DNA of 64,000 bases from Micropterus salmoides (GCF_014851395.1 NW_024042261.1:40757499-40821498); one strand, 5' to 3'; shown: positions 34,426-48,537, counted from the stretch's first letter. Notes: generated from the sequence alone by a model not told the origin. Numbers and translations: made by a program.

Positions 34426-35036
34426 GACACCATAGCAGAACATTCAGTCGTATTGGATTGCGTTGGACTGTAATTCCCAATTGGATCCTTAAGACAAGAA
34501 ACCTTTTCACAATGGAGTTACCAAATTAGTAATATTATAGAAAATATTGCTTGGTGCATCTGTATATGTATACTCATATGTATATTATGACTTATATAGG
34601 GGAGTATATCAACTGACAGCTAACACTGGATGCTATGCTGTTTCTGTTTGAGCTCCAAACTACAGATCCTACAGACACTTAAGGCTTGATTGGAGTTTGT
34701 ACTCCTTCCCTGCATTCCTTTACTGTTTCACACACAGCGTAGGTCATTTTCTGTGTTATCATGTTATGATATATTTGCCACCTTATCACATTTTAATCTA
34801 CTTCACTGGTAGTTTTCAAATATAATGCACCTTGCTTTAAACTGTCTGCTGGCTTGAATTATATTTGATTGACAGGAGGCGGGTCCTAACTTAACTTTGT
34901 AAAAAGCATGAAACTGAAGAATAGGATAATGCATTAATTTTTCAAGGAGAAATTCAAAGCTAAGGGGGAAATTCCCTATGATATAGAAATACCCACTGCT
35001 TCTAACTAAACTTAAATGATACCTCATTTAAATAAC

Positions 35037-35040
<4 letters not shown>
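34426..35040. other. No gene seen
   Basis: AT-rich sequence after the SINE with no repeats recognised. Confidence 0.45.
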
Positions 35041-35072
<32 letters not shown>

Positions 35073-35088
35073 TGTGTGTGTGTGTGTG
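35041..35088. repeat. (TG)n microsatellite
   Basis: About 48 bases of TG with one TC interruption. It yields an artificial cysteine/valine-repeat open frame. Confidence 0.96.
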
Positions 35089-38000
35089 AGTGGATGTCAC
35101 AGTACCCCAACATACCTTCATATGATTCATATGACGAGAATTTAAAGAGTTACAAACTGATTACATCTGGTGAAAAACTTTATAATGCATGGATGCAACA
35201 CCCAGTTTATCTGATAAGATTAAAATCTAATGCAGCAATTTAATTTCTATATCTGCAGGCTTTTGATTTGCATCTGACCGTCATTCAGGACAAGAAAATA
35301 TATGAAGCTGCTCTGTGAAGTTGCTTTGCTGTGATGCTGTGAAAGTGCATTGGGTGAAATATATAAAGAAAAAAAATCAACTATTTCTGAATTAGACACC
35401 AATTTAACACCACACCATGTTGTGACAAACCAGAAACATCATGTTTCACTGGTCAACAGTCTCCAATGATAATGGTATGTAACTATTATGCAGTACATCA
35501 CTGCGTAGGCTGTTAGCCAGGAGGCAATGACAGTCTCATTAAAATGGAGCTTTAATTAATGATCTTGTCTGTTTATTACAAGTGTCATGATGTGCACGAG
35601 TGCAACCCCTGCACATTCACACGTTGTCAACATGACAAAACACCCTGATGGCTATCTTTGGTGATGATCTAGAAATCATATATTTAATTCATTGGGATAG
35701 GTAGGTTAAACTTAGAAGCTGTCACAGAGCCCAATTCTCCCTACAGAAATACTAACAGAGTGCCTGAGGGTCTGGTCATTTTCATTATAATAGACAGCAG
35801 AGAAGATTTGGTTTCTGCTGCAGTCACCAGGCAGCTGCAATCAGGAGCACAGCTCTCTCACGCTCTTGCCCAGTAATTAGAAACAGGGAGGATGGAGGGA
35901 AGTGCTTGCATTTAACCTTCACATCCCCTTGTTTTATTAGAAGTGAATTTTCACATCTTATTTGGTAATCCTCCTGCACAACTTATGTCTTTATGCAATT
36001 TTCCTGGTGTTATGAAGGCCCTTCGTATAAATATTAAAAAGCATTTGTTATCAGAGTTTGTTATTTTTGGTGTTCTGACAATACTTACAACTCAAATACT
36101 ACAGGTTTGGATTTGTGCACTTTTCTAAAATAATTAGTAAATCAAATTATGCTTCTCAAAAGTACTTTGGATTGGAGTTCAGGATAATGAGTTGCGCGGC
36201 GTTTGCTCCTTATCCACACCCCACCTAATTTTGTATGCCAACTGGGACGCTTGGCTTGCTGCCCTCGACTGCGTGCACAGAGGGAATCCCAAATTCCTGT
36301 CGTAAAAGCACAGGAAGCTGTGACCTCTTTTGAAAGACTATGAATCATCCTGTTATCTCCATCTCTTCAGCAGCAGGGACTCTCATTCCAACGTATCACT
36401 GTCGTGTCAGGGCTTGGTAAATGAAGTGGGAAGGCAGCAGTAATGACATTGCAATGGCGTTCTCAGTTGGCCTCAGATAGACAAACAATATTATGCACCA
36501 AACTCAAGAGAAAGTTGATGAAAGAGGGAGCTTAAGTCATATAAAAGGTAGGATGATCGAAAGATCTGTTCAGTAATACTCTTTTCAACAGTGCAGTCCC
36601 AGGCTGAGTAAATGAAGCACAGACAGTCATTAGCATGCTCTATGTGTGTCTAGTCAAATTACCTCTTGGCCTTGCTGCTGCGACTCAAAACAACCAGCCC
36701 TTCAAGTCAGCTGATTAAATGCAGCAAATCCCTGCTTTGGCTGATTTTCTCTTAATTGGTGGCGAAACCTCAAGCCATGTTCACACTCAAAATATCATTC
36801 TTGGGATTTCAATTTCACATTCAACCTCACCAGGGACCTTATTTATGTAGAAATTCTTTGAGTTAAATGGAATTTTAAAGACAGTTGCAAATAAAGAAGG
36901 TAAACTGTTTTAGGGCAATGCAACAGCTCACTTATATTAATTTGAGTTAGCATATCCCCGCTGCAGCCTCACGCAGGGATTTGACTGTTTCACTTTGATC
37001 GGTTTTATTCTTTCTGGCATGCACATTAGGTCTTGTGTTTGTGTTAGAAAACAGTTACTGGCCAAATTAGTTATTTTAGGCTTATGACAATAGGTTGTAG
37101 AGTTTGCTGAAACATTAGCTTTTTTGAGCGTTTCATTCTAACATTCATCCTATTGTCCAATTATTCAGATGAGTGAGAACTCACACACATGGAGGACGTT
37201 TGATTGATAAAAGTAGGAATTTGTGCTCCTTATTCTAATCTGTGTGCAGGAACAGAATTAGTTTCAAAGGTCACCTACTTCAGACAGACATAATAGGTAT
37301 GTCACTTCTGTCTATGTTTGTTGTCGTAGGACATATAAGTGTCACACCACACATTAGTCCTGAATCCTCTAGCCCTCCACCCCTATAAGTAAGACTCTGT
37401 AACTTATTAATTGTAATTTATATTTGATCATTTTAGTGTGGAATAGTTACTAGTTGTGGAATTTTACTACCTAGAGAGAATTAATAATGGTTGGCTTTTT
37501 TATACTTGCCTCATACTTGCAGAACTAGACAACAACTTTTTATCACAAATTCATGGTCAGAAATCTGCCACCAGCAAGCCATTTGCAGGTGTAAATGATT
37601 GTGCTCATACATGCGCCCAAGGGAAGGACACCGTAAATCACGGGCAGTGTTATCATGTGGCATAATGCCAAATTGAATTCTTCAGCAAAAATAGAATTAA
37701 GCTGGACTTCTGCCAAAACACTAAGTAAATCTTGCTTGTGCCAAATTAGTGTTATCCAACTGGATTTGACATAGCTTATGCTGTGTAAAGATGGCTAATA
37801 ATGGCTGTTATAGATGAATTAGAAAATTCTGGATTAAGATGGTGTTGAGGAATGTACGGTAAAATCTACAGTATCACTTCATGTGTGCTAGCCTCTCTTT
37901 CCCCCCTGAAGAAGATGGGTTAGGTTGGATTTTCAGCTGTTAATGACTGTGACATTTCTAAATGTCTTGTAAAATAGGGCACATTGCCTGTCTTTGAAAG

Positions 38001-41000
38001 GGGAGATGGGACACCTGGTGGTCCAGAGCTGGCCAGGGGCTCAAGAGATGGAGAAAAGGCTAACCTTTTAAAGTAAAATGAGATTAGTTCATTCATCCTT
38101 GTCTCAGCATTTATGTTGTACTGTTTTGTGCAGAGAAGAGATTAAATCAGAGGAATGTGAGGGTCTGCTCACAAAACCTAAACTCTAAAATTAGGTTTCA
38201 TGCTGCCCCTTCTACAACATAGCACACATATGGTCACATACAGTGTAGCAGAATATTGTCTGGCCATCTCCTAAAGTGCAAGGTCAATCAGTATCTCAGT
38301 TAGCATATTGATTCTGTGGGGAGTGTGAAGTTATTGTGTGGAGAAAAATATCTAGAAGGCATTTCAGACTTTCCATTTAGTCGTCTTTCAGGATTATACT
38401 TAACATTGTTATCTTGCTATCTACTGTGGTGTTGTCATCCTAGAAGTCACTGCATTAATGAAAATAGTTCACATTGCTCAGAATATATGCAGGGTTTCTT
38501 GAAGTGATAATTAATTCTCCACAATCTGCTGAATTTCTCAATAATATACCCCATTTTAGAGAAGAACCACAACCACCAGAACCATTTTGTGTCCCTTTTG
38601 ACTTAATATTCATGGTTCTGTACTTTGATCATCTTGCTATCAGTGGGAAATAACTCGTGATGTGGTGCTGCTAATCCCTCAGAATCAGTGTTTACAGTGA
38701 TTAGTATTCTCTAGGACTGAATATCCAAAGTATTTAAATTCATTACTACTGTGCTCAAATAAAGCACCTGACACCAGTGCAGAATTAGACTACAAATGTA
38801 TGATTTTTTTTTAGTCCTGGCTTGCATTCAATTCCCACACATGACACTTGGTTGACTGCTGAAATAATTATCACCTAACAATACTCCACAGGCATTCTGT
38901 AGTCAGCGATGAGCTAATTCTGCGTGAGACTTATTACCTGATTATCATCATGTAACACAGATACTTATGATCCTTTGTTGTGATATTTTGCAGCCACTTC
39001 GGGGCACTTCTTGCTCATTAATAACATGTAGCTTATTATGGATTTAGAGATTGCAGATTCTATATTAGTATACCAATTGTTCCTAGACTCCTTATTAATT
39101 AATTGTTTACTCTGTGAAATATCTGTGGGCATTAATTCAGCTTGGTAACCAAGGTACATTGTTGCATGAGAATGAACCAAATATAACAAGTAAATTATAC
39201 ATAATTGAAGTGATAAACTAAATTAAAACTTTCAAAAGTTTTAACTTGAAATATTTCAGTTGCTTTGAAAGGGTATATTTTGTAAATTCTCTTCTAAAAT
39301 CTAAGCTACCAATTTAATGCCTTCAAGATGCTATTGAAAATCTAAAGAGAAAAGCAGTGTTTGATTCCCAAACTTTGTACTTGGAGGGAACCAAAACAGC
39401 TGCAGGGAGTTAGAGCCCTGGTCTACATCGGTGAATCAGAGGCATCAGAGCCTCCAGTCTTAGACCTCATGTCATTCCCATTTAATATTTTCATTAAAGT
39501 GATTACACACAGAACGCTTTACAAAACTCGTGTCATTGTTGTAGCAAATTTAACTCTCTTCCCCGAGGAAATTAGCTGGGCGATGTTAACCTTTTGGTGT
39601 GATAAAGATAAATCCCCAACTCAGGAAATACTTCTTTTCATGAGGACATCACCATACTGAAATAGAATAAACCATTTTATCATGCTTCAGTGGTGCTTAA
39701 ATAGTAAAACAATATTGTAGTTAGGGCGTTGTGGTGCACATTCACTGCATCGTTCTCTATTCTCTCTACACTTTCACATCACAACCTACTACTAACGCCC
39801 ACAACATGTCCTGGGTTGCAAGATCTATGCTGTATTCTGATTTGGACCAGTCAAGTCAGCAAGGAAGTTCTGTGAAAGCCTGTTATATGATCTTTATAAT
39901 CACCACTTTGCTCAGTTTTAGGGGGCTATTATCACCATAGTTTTTCGCCCCAATCCCCTCCTTGCCTTGAGCCTTGTGCAGAGGAATTTAAATCTTTGAT
40001 TTACCAACTTTTACTTTGTGTGCGTCTACCCTGAAATAATTGGGTTGCTTATGCAAAAGGGGGTTTAATTAATAAGAGAATTAATCAATTGGATTTTTTG
40101 GACTGGCATCATAGCAACCAAATTTATTTTCCAAGTTAAACTGGTCATTAATGAGCCACCTCCATGCAGAATCTAAAGAATCAAAGGAGTTGAAAATTGC
40201 AGCAAAATATACTCAAGGCCTTATATGGTACAAAAAAGAAAAAAAAGCCAGAAATCACTAATGTCAAGTACCTTGTAACATAAACGGCTTGTTGTCTAAC
40301 ATACTGTCAGTCCACATGCAATGGTGACAGACAGCTACCACCACATAGTCTGATCTACAGGTGTCCTAATTCAATGTTTTGTCCCTCTTCTGTGGAGTCA
40401 CAACAAGTAATTACTGCAGTTGCTGAGGACACAACATGATGGTCAAAGAACAAAGCAATGTGTGGCTAGACCCTAATGGGCTGCAAGTGAATACACGGTA
40501 AGGAATAGCCCTTGGCTCTTGCATTAACAAAAATTATTCAAAATAGCAGGTTTATTATTTGAATTATGCTGGACCATAATCATTTAAAATGTCTGTACCT
40601 TTGCCTCTGAATGCTTTGCAGGTAAACAACTATTATCAATTATTCTACATAAATGCAGGAGGCTCATTACTATGGATGTCAACACCACATTTTTTTCAAA
40701 TGAATACATTTCACAGTAATTGCATTTGAATTATTAGTAATGTTGACATGGGCAAATAAATTATTAATATCCATTAACTATCCACACAGTATAAATCCTG
40801 AGGAAAGCCAGCTGACATGCTGATTTAGATAAATGTATGCATGCATTTGAAATTCTTCTTTTAATTGTGCATTTCAGTCTAAAGGATGCAACCACATAAG
40901 ATGCAGTTAGATTAATAATTAGCTATATATACACTGTATTTTAAATACAGATAGGGAATATAATTAGGTAATATAATTATGGATGTTACTATATTTTAAA

Positions 41001-42029
41001 ATGTGATGTCTATAATCTAATAATAATAAAGTGCATTATTTTTCCATAGTTTCTCATTACGACATCACCCTTTAAAACCTACTGAGGATACAAAACCATG
41101 GGAAGAATGATAGCTTTTAGTAGCAGCATCTGCAGAGCCAGATAAGCTTAGTCTAGGTGGTGTTAGTGAATCAAGACCCTTGACTATCTCCATAAGCCCT
41201 TGCAGTGGCCGGTTTCTAGATGTGGGTCTGGATAGCTTCGACCTGCACATCATTTACAGCTTTCAGGAAAGGATAACCAAAAGGATAAAGAAAGAAAATC
41301 AGTTATGATACATGTTATACGGGTCACTGCACCTTGACAGTTAGACCACAGACCTCCCCTTCATTCAGCAGCTTTGAATCCTGCTTTAAAATATGACATG
41401 CCGTCGGAGTCTCTCAGCTCACCAGCTGCACCATGCCATATAGCAGGTGTGATGATTGGACAGTGTAAGACAGGATTTTCAAAGATCTCAATGCTAGTCT
41501 GTTGATACACATGACAACATAGGGGTTGTGTAAGCAGAGTCTAGCATGGACAGCCTTGGGCTCACATGAGCTTGTGTTTGTAAATTTTGGTTTTGTTGCA
41601 TTGTTGTCTGTTTTTTTTCACATTCTGTTATTTCTCAATTACGTTAATGTACTAAGTTAAATAAACATAACTGTTCTTGTTCAGTGGCAATATTTTTTTC
41701 CAGGAGTACTGTGTTCTTGTACCACACAGTTGTAAGAGGGTGGTCTATACTGGGTGTACAAAGCTAAATACTTTAAAAAAAGGACTGGAGTTTGTGTCTT
41801 GCCTCCTTCGTGTTGGTTAAGGCTACCAAAACATTTGTATTAAAGTAAGGGGAAATGGGTAGTCTAGGGAAGATCATGGCTTGCTTGAGGTTATAGGTAA
41901 TTGTTGTGGTTTGATTAAATACAAAAAGACTAAACACATCTCGTCAAGTGCTTCAGTACAGTCCATGAAAGATGCACCATCGTTAAATGGCTTCTAAAAG
42001 TCTATGCTAACATCCATTAGTTAAGAAAA
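35089..42029. other. Repeat-poor block, possible conserved non-coding DNA
   Basis: Nearly 7 kb with no recognisable transposon, SINE or LINE, unlike the neighbouring regions. No exon can be supported. Clusters of homeodomain-type TAATTA/ATTAAT words occur, for example at 39094-39106, 40066-40092 and 40912-40922, with an octamer-like ATGCAAAA at 40051. Such blocks in fish often hold developmental enhancers, but conservation cannot be judged from one sequence. Confidence 0.35.
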
Positions 42030-42249
42030 CCAGTTAAAAATTAAAGCTGCAAGCAGCGTTGGGCGGGCGCTCGCACGTGTAGCGCGTCGGGGCGTGAGGC
42101 TGCCACGCTGCATATTCTGGAGCTCCGCCAGTGCGGCTGTGAATTTGCTACGCGCTTAGGACGCTGCATGAAGGTGTTAAATGTCACTTCCTGTGTCCCC
42201 TTTGTGGAGCTACATAGCACTTGGCGCTATGACTAGAAGTTATAATAAC
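42030..42249 (+). repeat. High-copy fish repeat (AAAGCTGCAAGCAGCG family), left part
   Basis: ATTAAAGCTGCAAGCAGCGT at 42042-42061 is followed by the GC-rich GGGCGGGCGCTCGCACG and later CACTTCCTGTGTCCCCTTTG and AGCTACATAGCACTTGGCGC. I recall this string as a very abundant repeat of unclear class in many teleosts. It runs directly into the assembly gap, which probably collapsed on it. Confidence 0.6.
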
Positions 42250-42749
42250 NNNNNNNNNNNNNNNNNNNNNNNNNNNNNNNNNNNNNNNNNNNNNNNNNNN
42301 NNNNNNNNNNNNNNNNNNNNNNNNNNNNNNNNNNNNNNNNNNNNNNNNNNNNNNNNNNNNNNNNNNNNNNNNNNNNNNNNNNNNNNNNNNNNNNNNNNNN
42401 NNNNNNNNNNNNNNNNNNNNNNNNNNNNNNNNNNNNNNNNNNNNNNNNNNNNNNNNNNNNNNNNNNNNNNNNNNNNNNNNNNNNNNNNNNNNNNNNNNNN
42501 NNNNNNNNNNNNNNNNNNNNNNNNNNNNNNNNNNNNNNNNNNNNNNNNNNNNNNNNNNNNNNNNNNNNNNNNNNNNNNNNNNNNNNNNNNNNNNNNNNNN
42601 NNNNNNNNNNNNNNNNNNNNNNNNNNNNNNNNNNNNNNNNNNNNNNNNNNNNNNNNNNNNNNNNNNNNNNNNNNNNNNNNNNNNNNNNNNNNNNNNNNNN
42701 NNNNNNNNNNNNNNNNNNNNNNNNNNNNNNNNNNNNNNNNNNNNNNNNN
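42250..42749. other. Assembly gap, 500 N
   Basis: Exactly 500 undetermined bases inside a high-copy repeat. The open frames spanning it are meaningless. Confidence 0.97.
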
Positions 42750-42900
42750 CCCTGAGCCCATTGGTTCCTATTGAAGACATAAATATTAAAAATGGTCACA
42801 AATATATACTTATATTTGACTTTTAATGTCCTAAAACAGCTGGACTCTCAATAGTTCACTATTAGCATATTATTATTATTATTATTCCCTAAAATTCGAC
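42750..42900 (+). repeat. Probable right part of the gapped fish repeat
   Basis: CCCATTGGTTCCTATTGAAG follows the gap and resembles later parts of the repeat that starts at 42030. The segment ends in an (ATT)n run at about 42868-42888. Confidence 0.4.
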
Positions 42901-44716
42901 TGAAGTCCTCATCCAGCAGTGGTTGCCAGCGATTGTGCTCCCATGATAATGGGCTGTTGGCTGACCAGATGGAGGATTGTTAGTGTGTTTATTCAGGCAT
43001 TTCTGCCCCTCTGCTGTAATGAATGCCATATAAATAGTAGATAACCTCTTTGATAGAGGTGCAGCATGAACACAGATATTGAGTCACAAAGGCCTATTGT
43101 GGATGACTCCCATTGTAGTATTAAAATAGTGGGATAGTTGTTTTGGTCACTCCTGGGAAGAGTGTGGACACCTGATAAGGATTTTTATGTGGTATTTATC
43201 ACCCACGGAAAGCCTTGTGTAGTCACAGCTTTTCTTTACATGAAAGGAGAAATGTGATACTCATGTATTTTTAACTGCGCATTGCATGTTGTTGTTGACC
43301 ATCTGTTTCCACAAAATGAGATTAGGTTTGAAATGTGAGGTTTTGTTTGGATAATAGTTAAATTCTCTTTATAATTGTAATTTATAGGGGGCTACAAAAA
43401 TAATGTAAACATTTAATGAAAATGGATTTGTGCCTAAATCACCATTGCAAACTCTGCTATAAGATCTATTATATCCTTATTAGTGTTAACTCTGGAACAA
43501 ATTTACCTGTTTTCAGCGCAGTTTGTTTGGCATGTTGTCATAGTTATCCCCCACAATGTACCAGTAATGGCTCAGGTTATTTGGATTCTATGGAGCTCTG
43601 TTAGCTGTCTTGTGTTGTTTTGAAAATGCGCAGCTGGTTGACAGAGCTCAGTCCAACAAGCGCAGTGCCAGTTCAGAATGTAACTGTTCAGAACGGCTGA
43701 TTGCTTTGCATTGGGTATTGCTGCTTGTAGTTTTCTACATCGTTGACCTGCAGAGCTCAAAAGCCCCCGCAGTTCTATACGCAGCATTTCCAGACTTAGC
43801 CTACCGTTTTACACTGTGTCTCAATAAATACAAACATCCAGCTATCACGTCTCATCACGTGACGTCGGACCCTCTCTGTCCACAATGAATCCGTTAAATA
43901 TTCACTTCTGTAAAGTGTAAACAAACCACGTGGCAGCTGTGTGCTTGTGATCAGACTGGAGACTAAAAAGTGAGTGAGTACTTGCTAACTTCCTATGTTT
44001 GTACTTTTTAAACAGAAAACACAATTTCTATATTGTGAACATTTTTTTAGACAATATAGCCAAAAGCAAATATTTTTTATTATGCCAAGTAGTTTGTAGT
44101 TTCTTACCAGAAACCTCCTGCTCCCTGGCAATCTCCCTTCAGCCAGCTGCCACTGCTACTTAGATAACTCCTCCTTTCAACTTCATGAATGATCCATTTC
44201 TCGTTAACACAGCACAACGCGAGTGACAGGAATACACAAAAACAGGTTGTCCGCCAAAATTACAGCTCAAAATGGCATGATGCGTCGTGCCTTGTGGCCA
44301 GTTAGGACGTTCCAATAGAAACATTGCAGTAGAACTGATTTTATTGCTGACGCCCGCTCACGTTGCACTCAGTTAAGACACTGTGGTAAACGTACACATT
44401 TGCCACCAGTTTTTTCCTTTTTAAAACTTTATTAACAACACAATAATTTACCATACTGGTTTTAGGTTTATTGAGGTGTAAAATCCACAACATGACCCAC
44501 ACCTAAATCACTGATAATAATCATTGTTGTTGACTGGATGGACTTTCCTAGCCACTATCAAAGCTGGGCTGGTAAATTAACATGAGCGCCTGTCAGGTAC
44601 AGGCCTGACTTTGTAACCTTTAACATTTGACTGACTGTACCATGTCTGTGCATCTGGAACAACAAAGTGGCAACACAGATCTATCAGGGGATAATGAATA
44701 ATGCTTTTTAACTGAT

Positions 44717-44720
<4 letters not shown>

Positions 44721-44775
<55 letters not shown>
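44721..44775. repeat. (GT)n(GA)n compound microsatellite
   Basis: About 26 bases of GT pass directly into about 29 bases of GA. Confidence 0.96.
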
Positions 44776-46278
44776 CATTGTATCAGTGGTGGAAGATGTG
44801 TGTATGGAGGTGACTTCTGTTTTCATAGCACCTGGTCCCTCCTTTCAATATCCCAGTTGACAACTAATGTTATTAAATAAAATGATGTGCCTCAATTCCA
44901 CACTGCATATTAATTTATGTTTATGTTTGGTTTATGTTTTATTTAGCTTCCAAATATGAAACTGGCAGGAGTTTTCCAAAGTAACAGTTTGATTAACATC
45001 TGAAAACCATCATTTCCAGTTGGTACAAAACCTAGTACCTTGGTTTCCTTTACTTTAACTGCCAGAAAAATAAACTGTTAAGATAAGTCTATATTGTTTA
45101 CTTTAAATGCTTTTCTGTGGACCTAGGAAACATCTTTAACCTTCCACTTACCTTTCTTTGTCTTATTGCTCATCTGTCCTCCTCCTGCTGTAATGTCATT
45201 AAATGGCTTGAAATGTTCTCCCTTGGAAGGTCCAATGATGTGTTATCTAGCTAGCCATTAAATGCCATAGCTGCTCTGCCATCATTCACCCTGTTATTCC
45301 TTTTTTGTCAAAGGCGGGACCATTAGTACAGTTTAGATCAATAGAACACTTACCATTACCAATGTATGTCCATCACTATCTAATTTTCAAAAGAGCTATT
45401 TAAGTTGAATCAATGATTAGAGGCGTATTCAGGCGTGGGGCACTGTACAGTTTAACAGAGCGGTGTGGTGACATTGGCCAGACAGCAGAGGGCAGCCAGT
45501 TTAATGTTTTAATGGTAGAGACACGTGCTGAGTGCTTGAGATATCCTTGTCAAAACAAAGATAAAAGCTCCTGACAAAAAATTGGAATTAATACGTGTAT
45601 ATACAACAGGAATAGGCTGTATAGTTGTTGCTTCTTGTATTTACTGTTAAGAATATTTCTTAGGTGTCTTAATTGATGTAACAGGGAAAGGTAAGACAGG
45701 TCTAGCTTAGAGTAATTTTAACTGATCCCATAAGTGTTTCATATTCAATATGTGTTAAAGTAAATATGAATTGGATGGCTGAAGATGAGAAATGAATTAC
45801 TCTGCAGTGACCCAGACAAGTGTGTTCTTCTGCTGAGACAACAGGGGGCAGTCGAGTCCTAAGCAAGACTGCCTGCATCTGCGTAGATTCCCTTCAGTCA
45901 GTCCCGTTGTAGAAAAACCTGAGATAAGAGGGGGATCAGGAACCTAGTGAATTACACAAGTCTGTATTGTGTATGTGTGTGTGAGGGAAGGTACGTGTTA
46001 AGCATATGACAAGTGAAAAGAAAGTGTATGTGTGTGTGTGCATGTGTGTGTGAGGATGGGAGAAGAAGCAGTAAGAGCGAGGGGAGAAAAGGTAACCGCA
46101 CGAGAGGGGGAGTAAACATCCCTTAGCCCAGAAATCCTCGTGCTGTTATGTAACTCTGTCTGCAAACAGGGGGAGGTGTGTATATATGTGTGTGTGGGGG
46201 GGGACCAATTGATAGAAAGTGACAAAATCCTCCTCACATGCAGGCAGGCTGCAGGGCAGACCTTAGTGACACTAACAT

Positions 46279-46311
46279 GGGACGATTGGGGGAGGGGGGG
46301 CATCAGCAGGG
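46279..46311 (+). other. Potential G-quadruplex
   Basis: Four G runs of at least three (GGG, GGGGG, GGGGGGGG, GGG) lie within 33 bases with loops of about 6, 1 and 8 bases. A G8 run also occurs at about 46197-46204. Confidence 0.5.
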
Positions 46312-46663
46312 AGAGGTAGAGCATTCCTTTACCACGCAACTCTGACGATGACGCATCCATCCTAAGATGGACTGCCACAGCTCATTCTGTGGTACATAGA
46401 CCGATCTGCAACCATGTCCGTGTTCTCACATAGTCCTTACAATTAATATCGCACATCGATTCAGCCTGTCAGGCCGGTAAAACATACTGTAAGAAATGGC
46501 CAGATTTGTACTTATAAGGGTATGATACAGACATGTTCTAAAGAATAAATCAGGCCCATTTCAGGTGCATTTTGTGTGTATTTATTTATCTTTAAAAAAA
46601 TGTTCTTACCTGTAATGGAGTGCGGATGTTTCCTTGCATTGTTTTGGAGAGTAACAATGGCAT

Positions 46664-46919
46664 TACTGGTGCTGAAAAAACGAGTTGATTAATCGATTAG
46701 TAAAATAACAGAAAATGAATTGGCAGCTTTTAAACAGTCTATTGTTATTGTCATTATCGATTAATCTACCGATTATTTTCACGATTAATTGTTTATAAAA
46801 TGTCCACTGTAACGTCTTCAAATCATTTTGCTTGAAAAATGATTGAAACGATAAATCAATCATCAAAATAGTTGACAATTAATTTTCTTTCAATTGACTT
46901 ATCGTTGTAACAATTCTAA
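46664..46919. mobile_element. hAT-like MITE (AATCGATTAAT family)
   Basis: GAGTTGATTAATCGATTAGT near the left, CATTATCGATTAATCTACCG in the middle, and TGCTTGAAAAATGATTGAAA with ATCAAAATAGTTGACAATTA at the right are the recognisable blocks of the same family nested in the composite elements. The left end looks like an inverted copy of the right end, so this copy is rearranged. It is non-coding. Confidence 0.6.
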
Positions 46920-48537
46920 TTTTCATGCAATTGACTGGGATGAAATGATGCAGAGTTCTTGTATGTAATTCCTGTGAAGTCTCAGCCTCCTTTTCTTCAC
47001 CTCTGTCTTATCTGTATTGTGTTTGGGTTTGTTTTTTTTGCATTGCATGTGACACAGTTGGCATACCATGGCGTTGCAGGTAGTTTCATCATCCTGAATT
47101 TATTTATTAGTCCTGTGGGGATCCGCCATCTCTCAGCAGCACCATCAGGATCTGTGGGCAGTCTCTCAGGTCTCTCAGGACTCTTCTGCTTACATTTAAC
47201 AGCTGAACCTGGGGGGGGGGGGGGGGGGCGCAATTCACCAAACACTGTTGTGTAGCAAAGTTTACCGTAATATTTCCAACCACGACATACAACATATGCT
47301 TAAATAAACTACATTTCTGGAGATACAAAATGGAACAATCACTGGTACAAGATTATTATTAATAGGTCAGTATGATAATTTATTGTACATAGGTTGCCAG
47401 AATAAATCACTCCAGGAGGTGTTGAGCTGAGGTGTGTGTCTTTGTGTGTGTTTGTGTGTGTGTCTTTATGTGTGTGTGTTATTTTGGTCTGATTTGGAGA
47501 GCAGTACATGCTCCATCTACTGAGGCGATGCAGGCAGAGAGCAGCGGGCCAGAGATGCAGGTCATAGATCCCCATGGGGCTGGGCTGGTATTCAGGAATT
47601 ATACCAGGCCTTCCTGTCCCTCAGGACCGCTGCACTGTGTTCTCTTTTCCTCCATTTCTCTGTTTTTTTTGGCTGGGAAATAATTTGGGGCTGGGTCTGA
47701 GGGCATAGTTTGGATTTTGAAAATGAACTGTAAAGGAAGATATATAAGAGTTGTGCCACTAGCTAAATGAATTTTAATTATGTTCTCTCAATTTGAATTT
47801 GTGTTGTGAATTTTAATAATGCCTTTTGGCTGGCTGGCTACAAGGCTAGTTGCCATAGTGCTGCAGCAGGCAGGAGGGAGAAGGATGAGCCTGGGCCCCA
47901 TGTGTGTGCCTCACTGGAGTTGTTCCACAGCCCAGTTCTTTCCGCAGTCCAAAGGTTCTGTCAGCCAGTTGCGCTTGGTTGGAGGCGCATACTCTCAATC
48001 ACCATTACCATACATGCCACTGCTGTGGTGCAATGTCAAGAGGGTGACTGCAGAACAGGCCTGGGTAAAATACTGACAATGTTACCTCTTTTGGAATTAC
48101 AAGTTGTTGTAAATAGTAATTGGATAGTACTTTCCATAGGGAGTACAGACTGCTGTGGTGAGTATGAACCAGAGAGCTGTAGCCACGGCAGTTTCAAACC
48201 TGCAGTTCTAGTCATGTTAACATAGGCCACTTATAGGCAAGGAAGGTAATTACACCAGCAGCCTTAGTTAGGCAAAAGTAAACTGTACAACTGCTACTTT
48301 GTATTTGTAAGTATTTATGTCATTTTTATACAACTAAATGATAAACAAACATTACTGGGACATTCTCCCATCTAGAGTTGGGTGGACAATAAATCAGTAT
48401 TACCAATTATCATACCGTTATTACCAAACCATTTTTTATTCACTTTTGGTCATATTGTGTCATGATGATGAATTTTAAAACAATTCTTTTTGTTTTGACT
48501 TCCTAATTTTGCACATGTTTGCCCATGCCACACTAAA
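46920..48537. other. No gene seen; G18 and TG tracts
   Basis: An 18-base G run lies at 47211-47228 and imperfect TG repeats at 47432-47481. The 139-codon frame at 47806-48225 has no recognisable domain or codon-level support. Confidence 0.45.
47211..47228 (+). repeat. G18 homopolymer
   Basis: Eighteen consecutive G. The length is likely to be uncertain in sequencing. Confidence 0.95.

Larger units (their letters stand above)
42901..46663. other. No gene seen; several low-complexity tracts
   Basis: Apart from the TG/GA tract at 44721-44775 and the G-rich stretch near 46280 I find no feature. The piece 44270-44390 (CAGTTAGGACGTTCCAATAG and nearby CpG-containing text) may be a transposon fragment but has no clear ends. 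Open frames of 70-126 codons here have no domain support. Confidence 0.45.

Noticed and set aside
42181..42799. Four open frames of 173-198 codons
   Set aside because: Nearly all codons are N from the assembly gap.
47806..48225. 139-codon open frame
   Set aside because: It overlaps another frame on the same strand and has no domain. Splice-like sites nearby do not form an exon structure.
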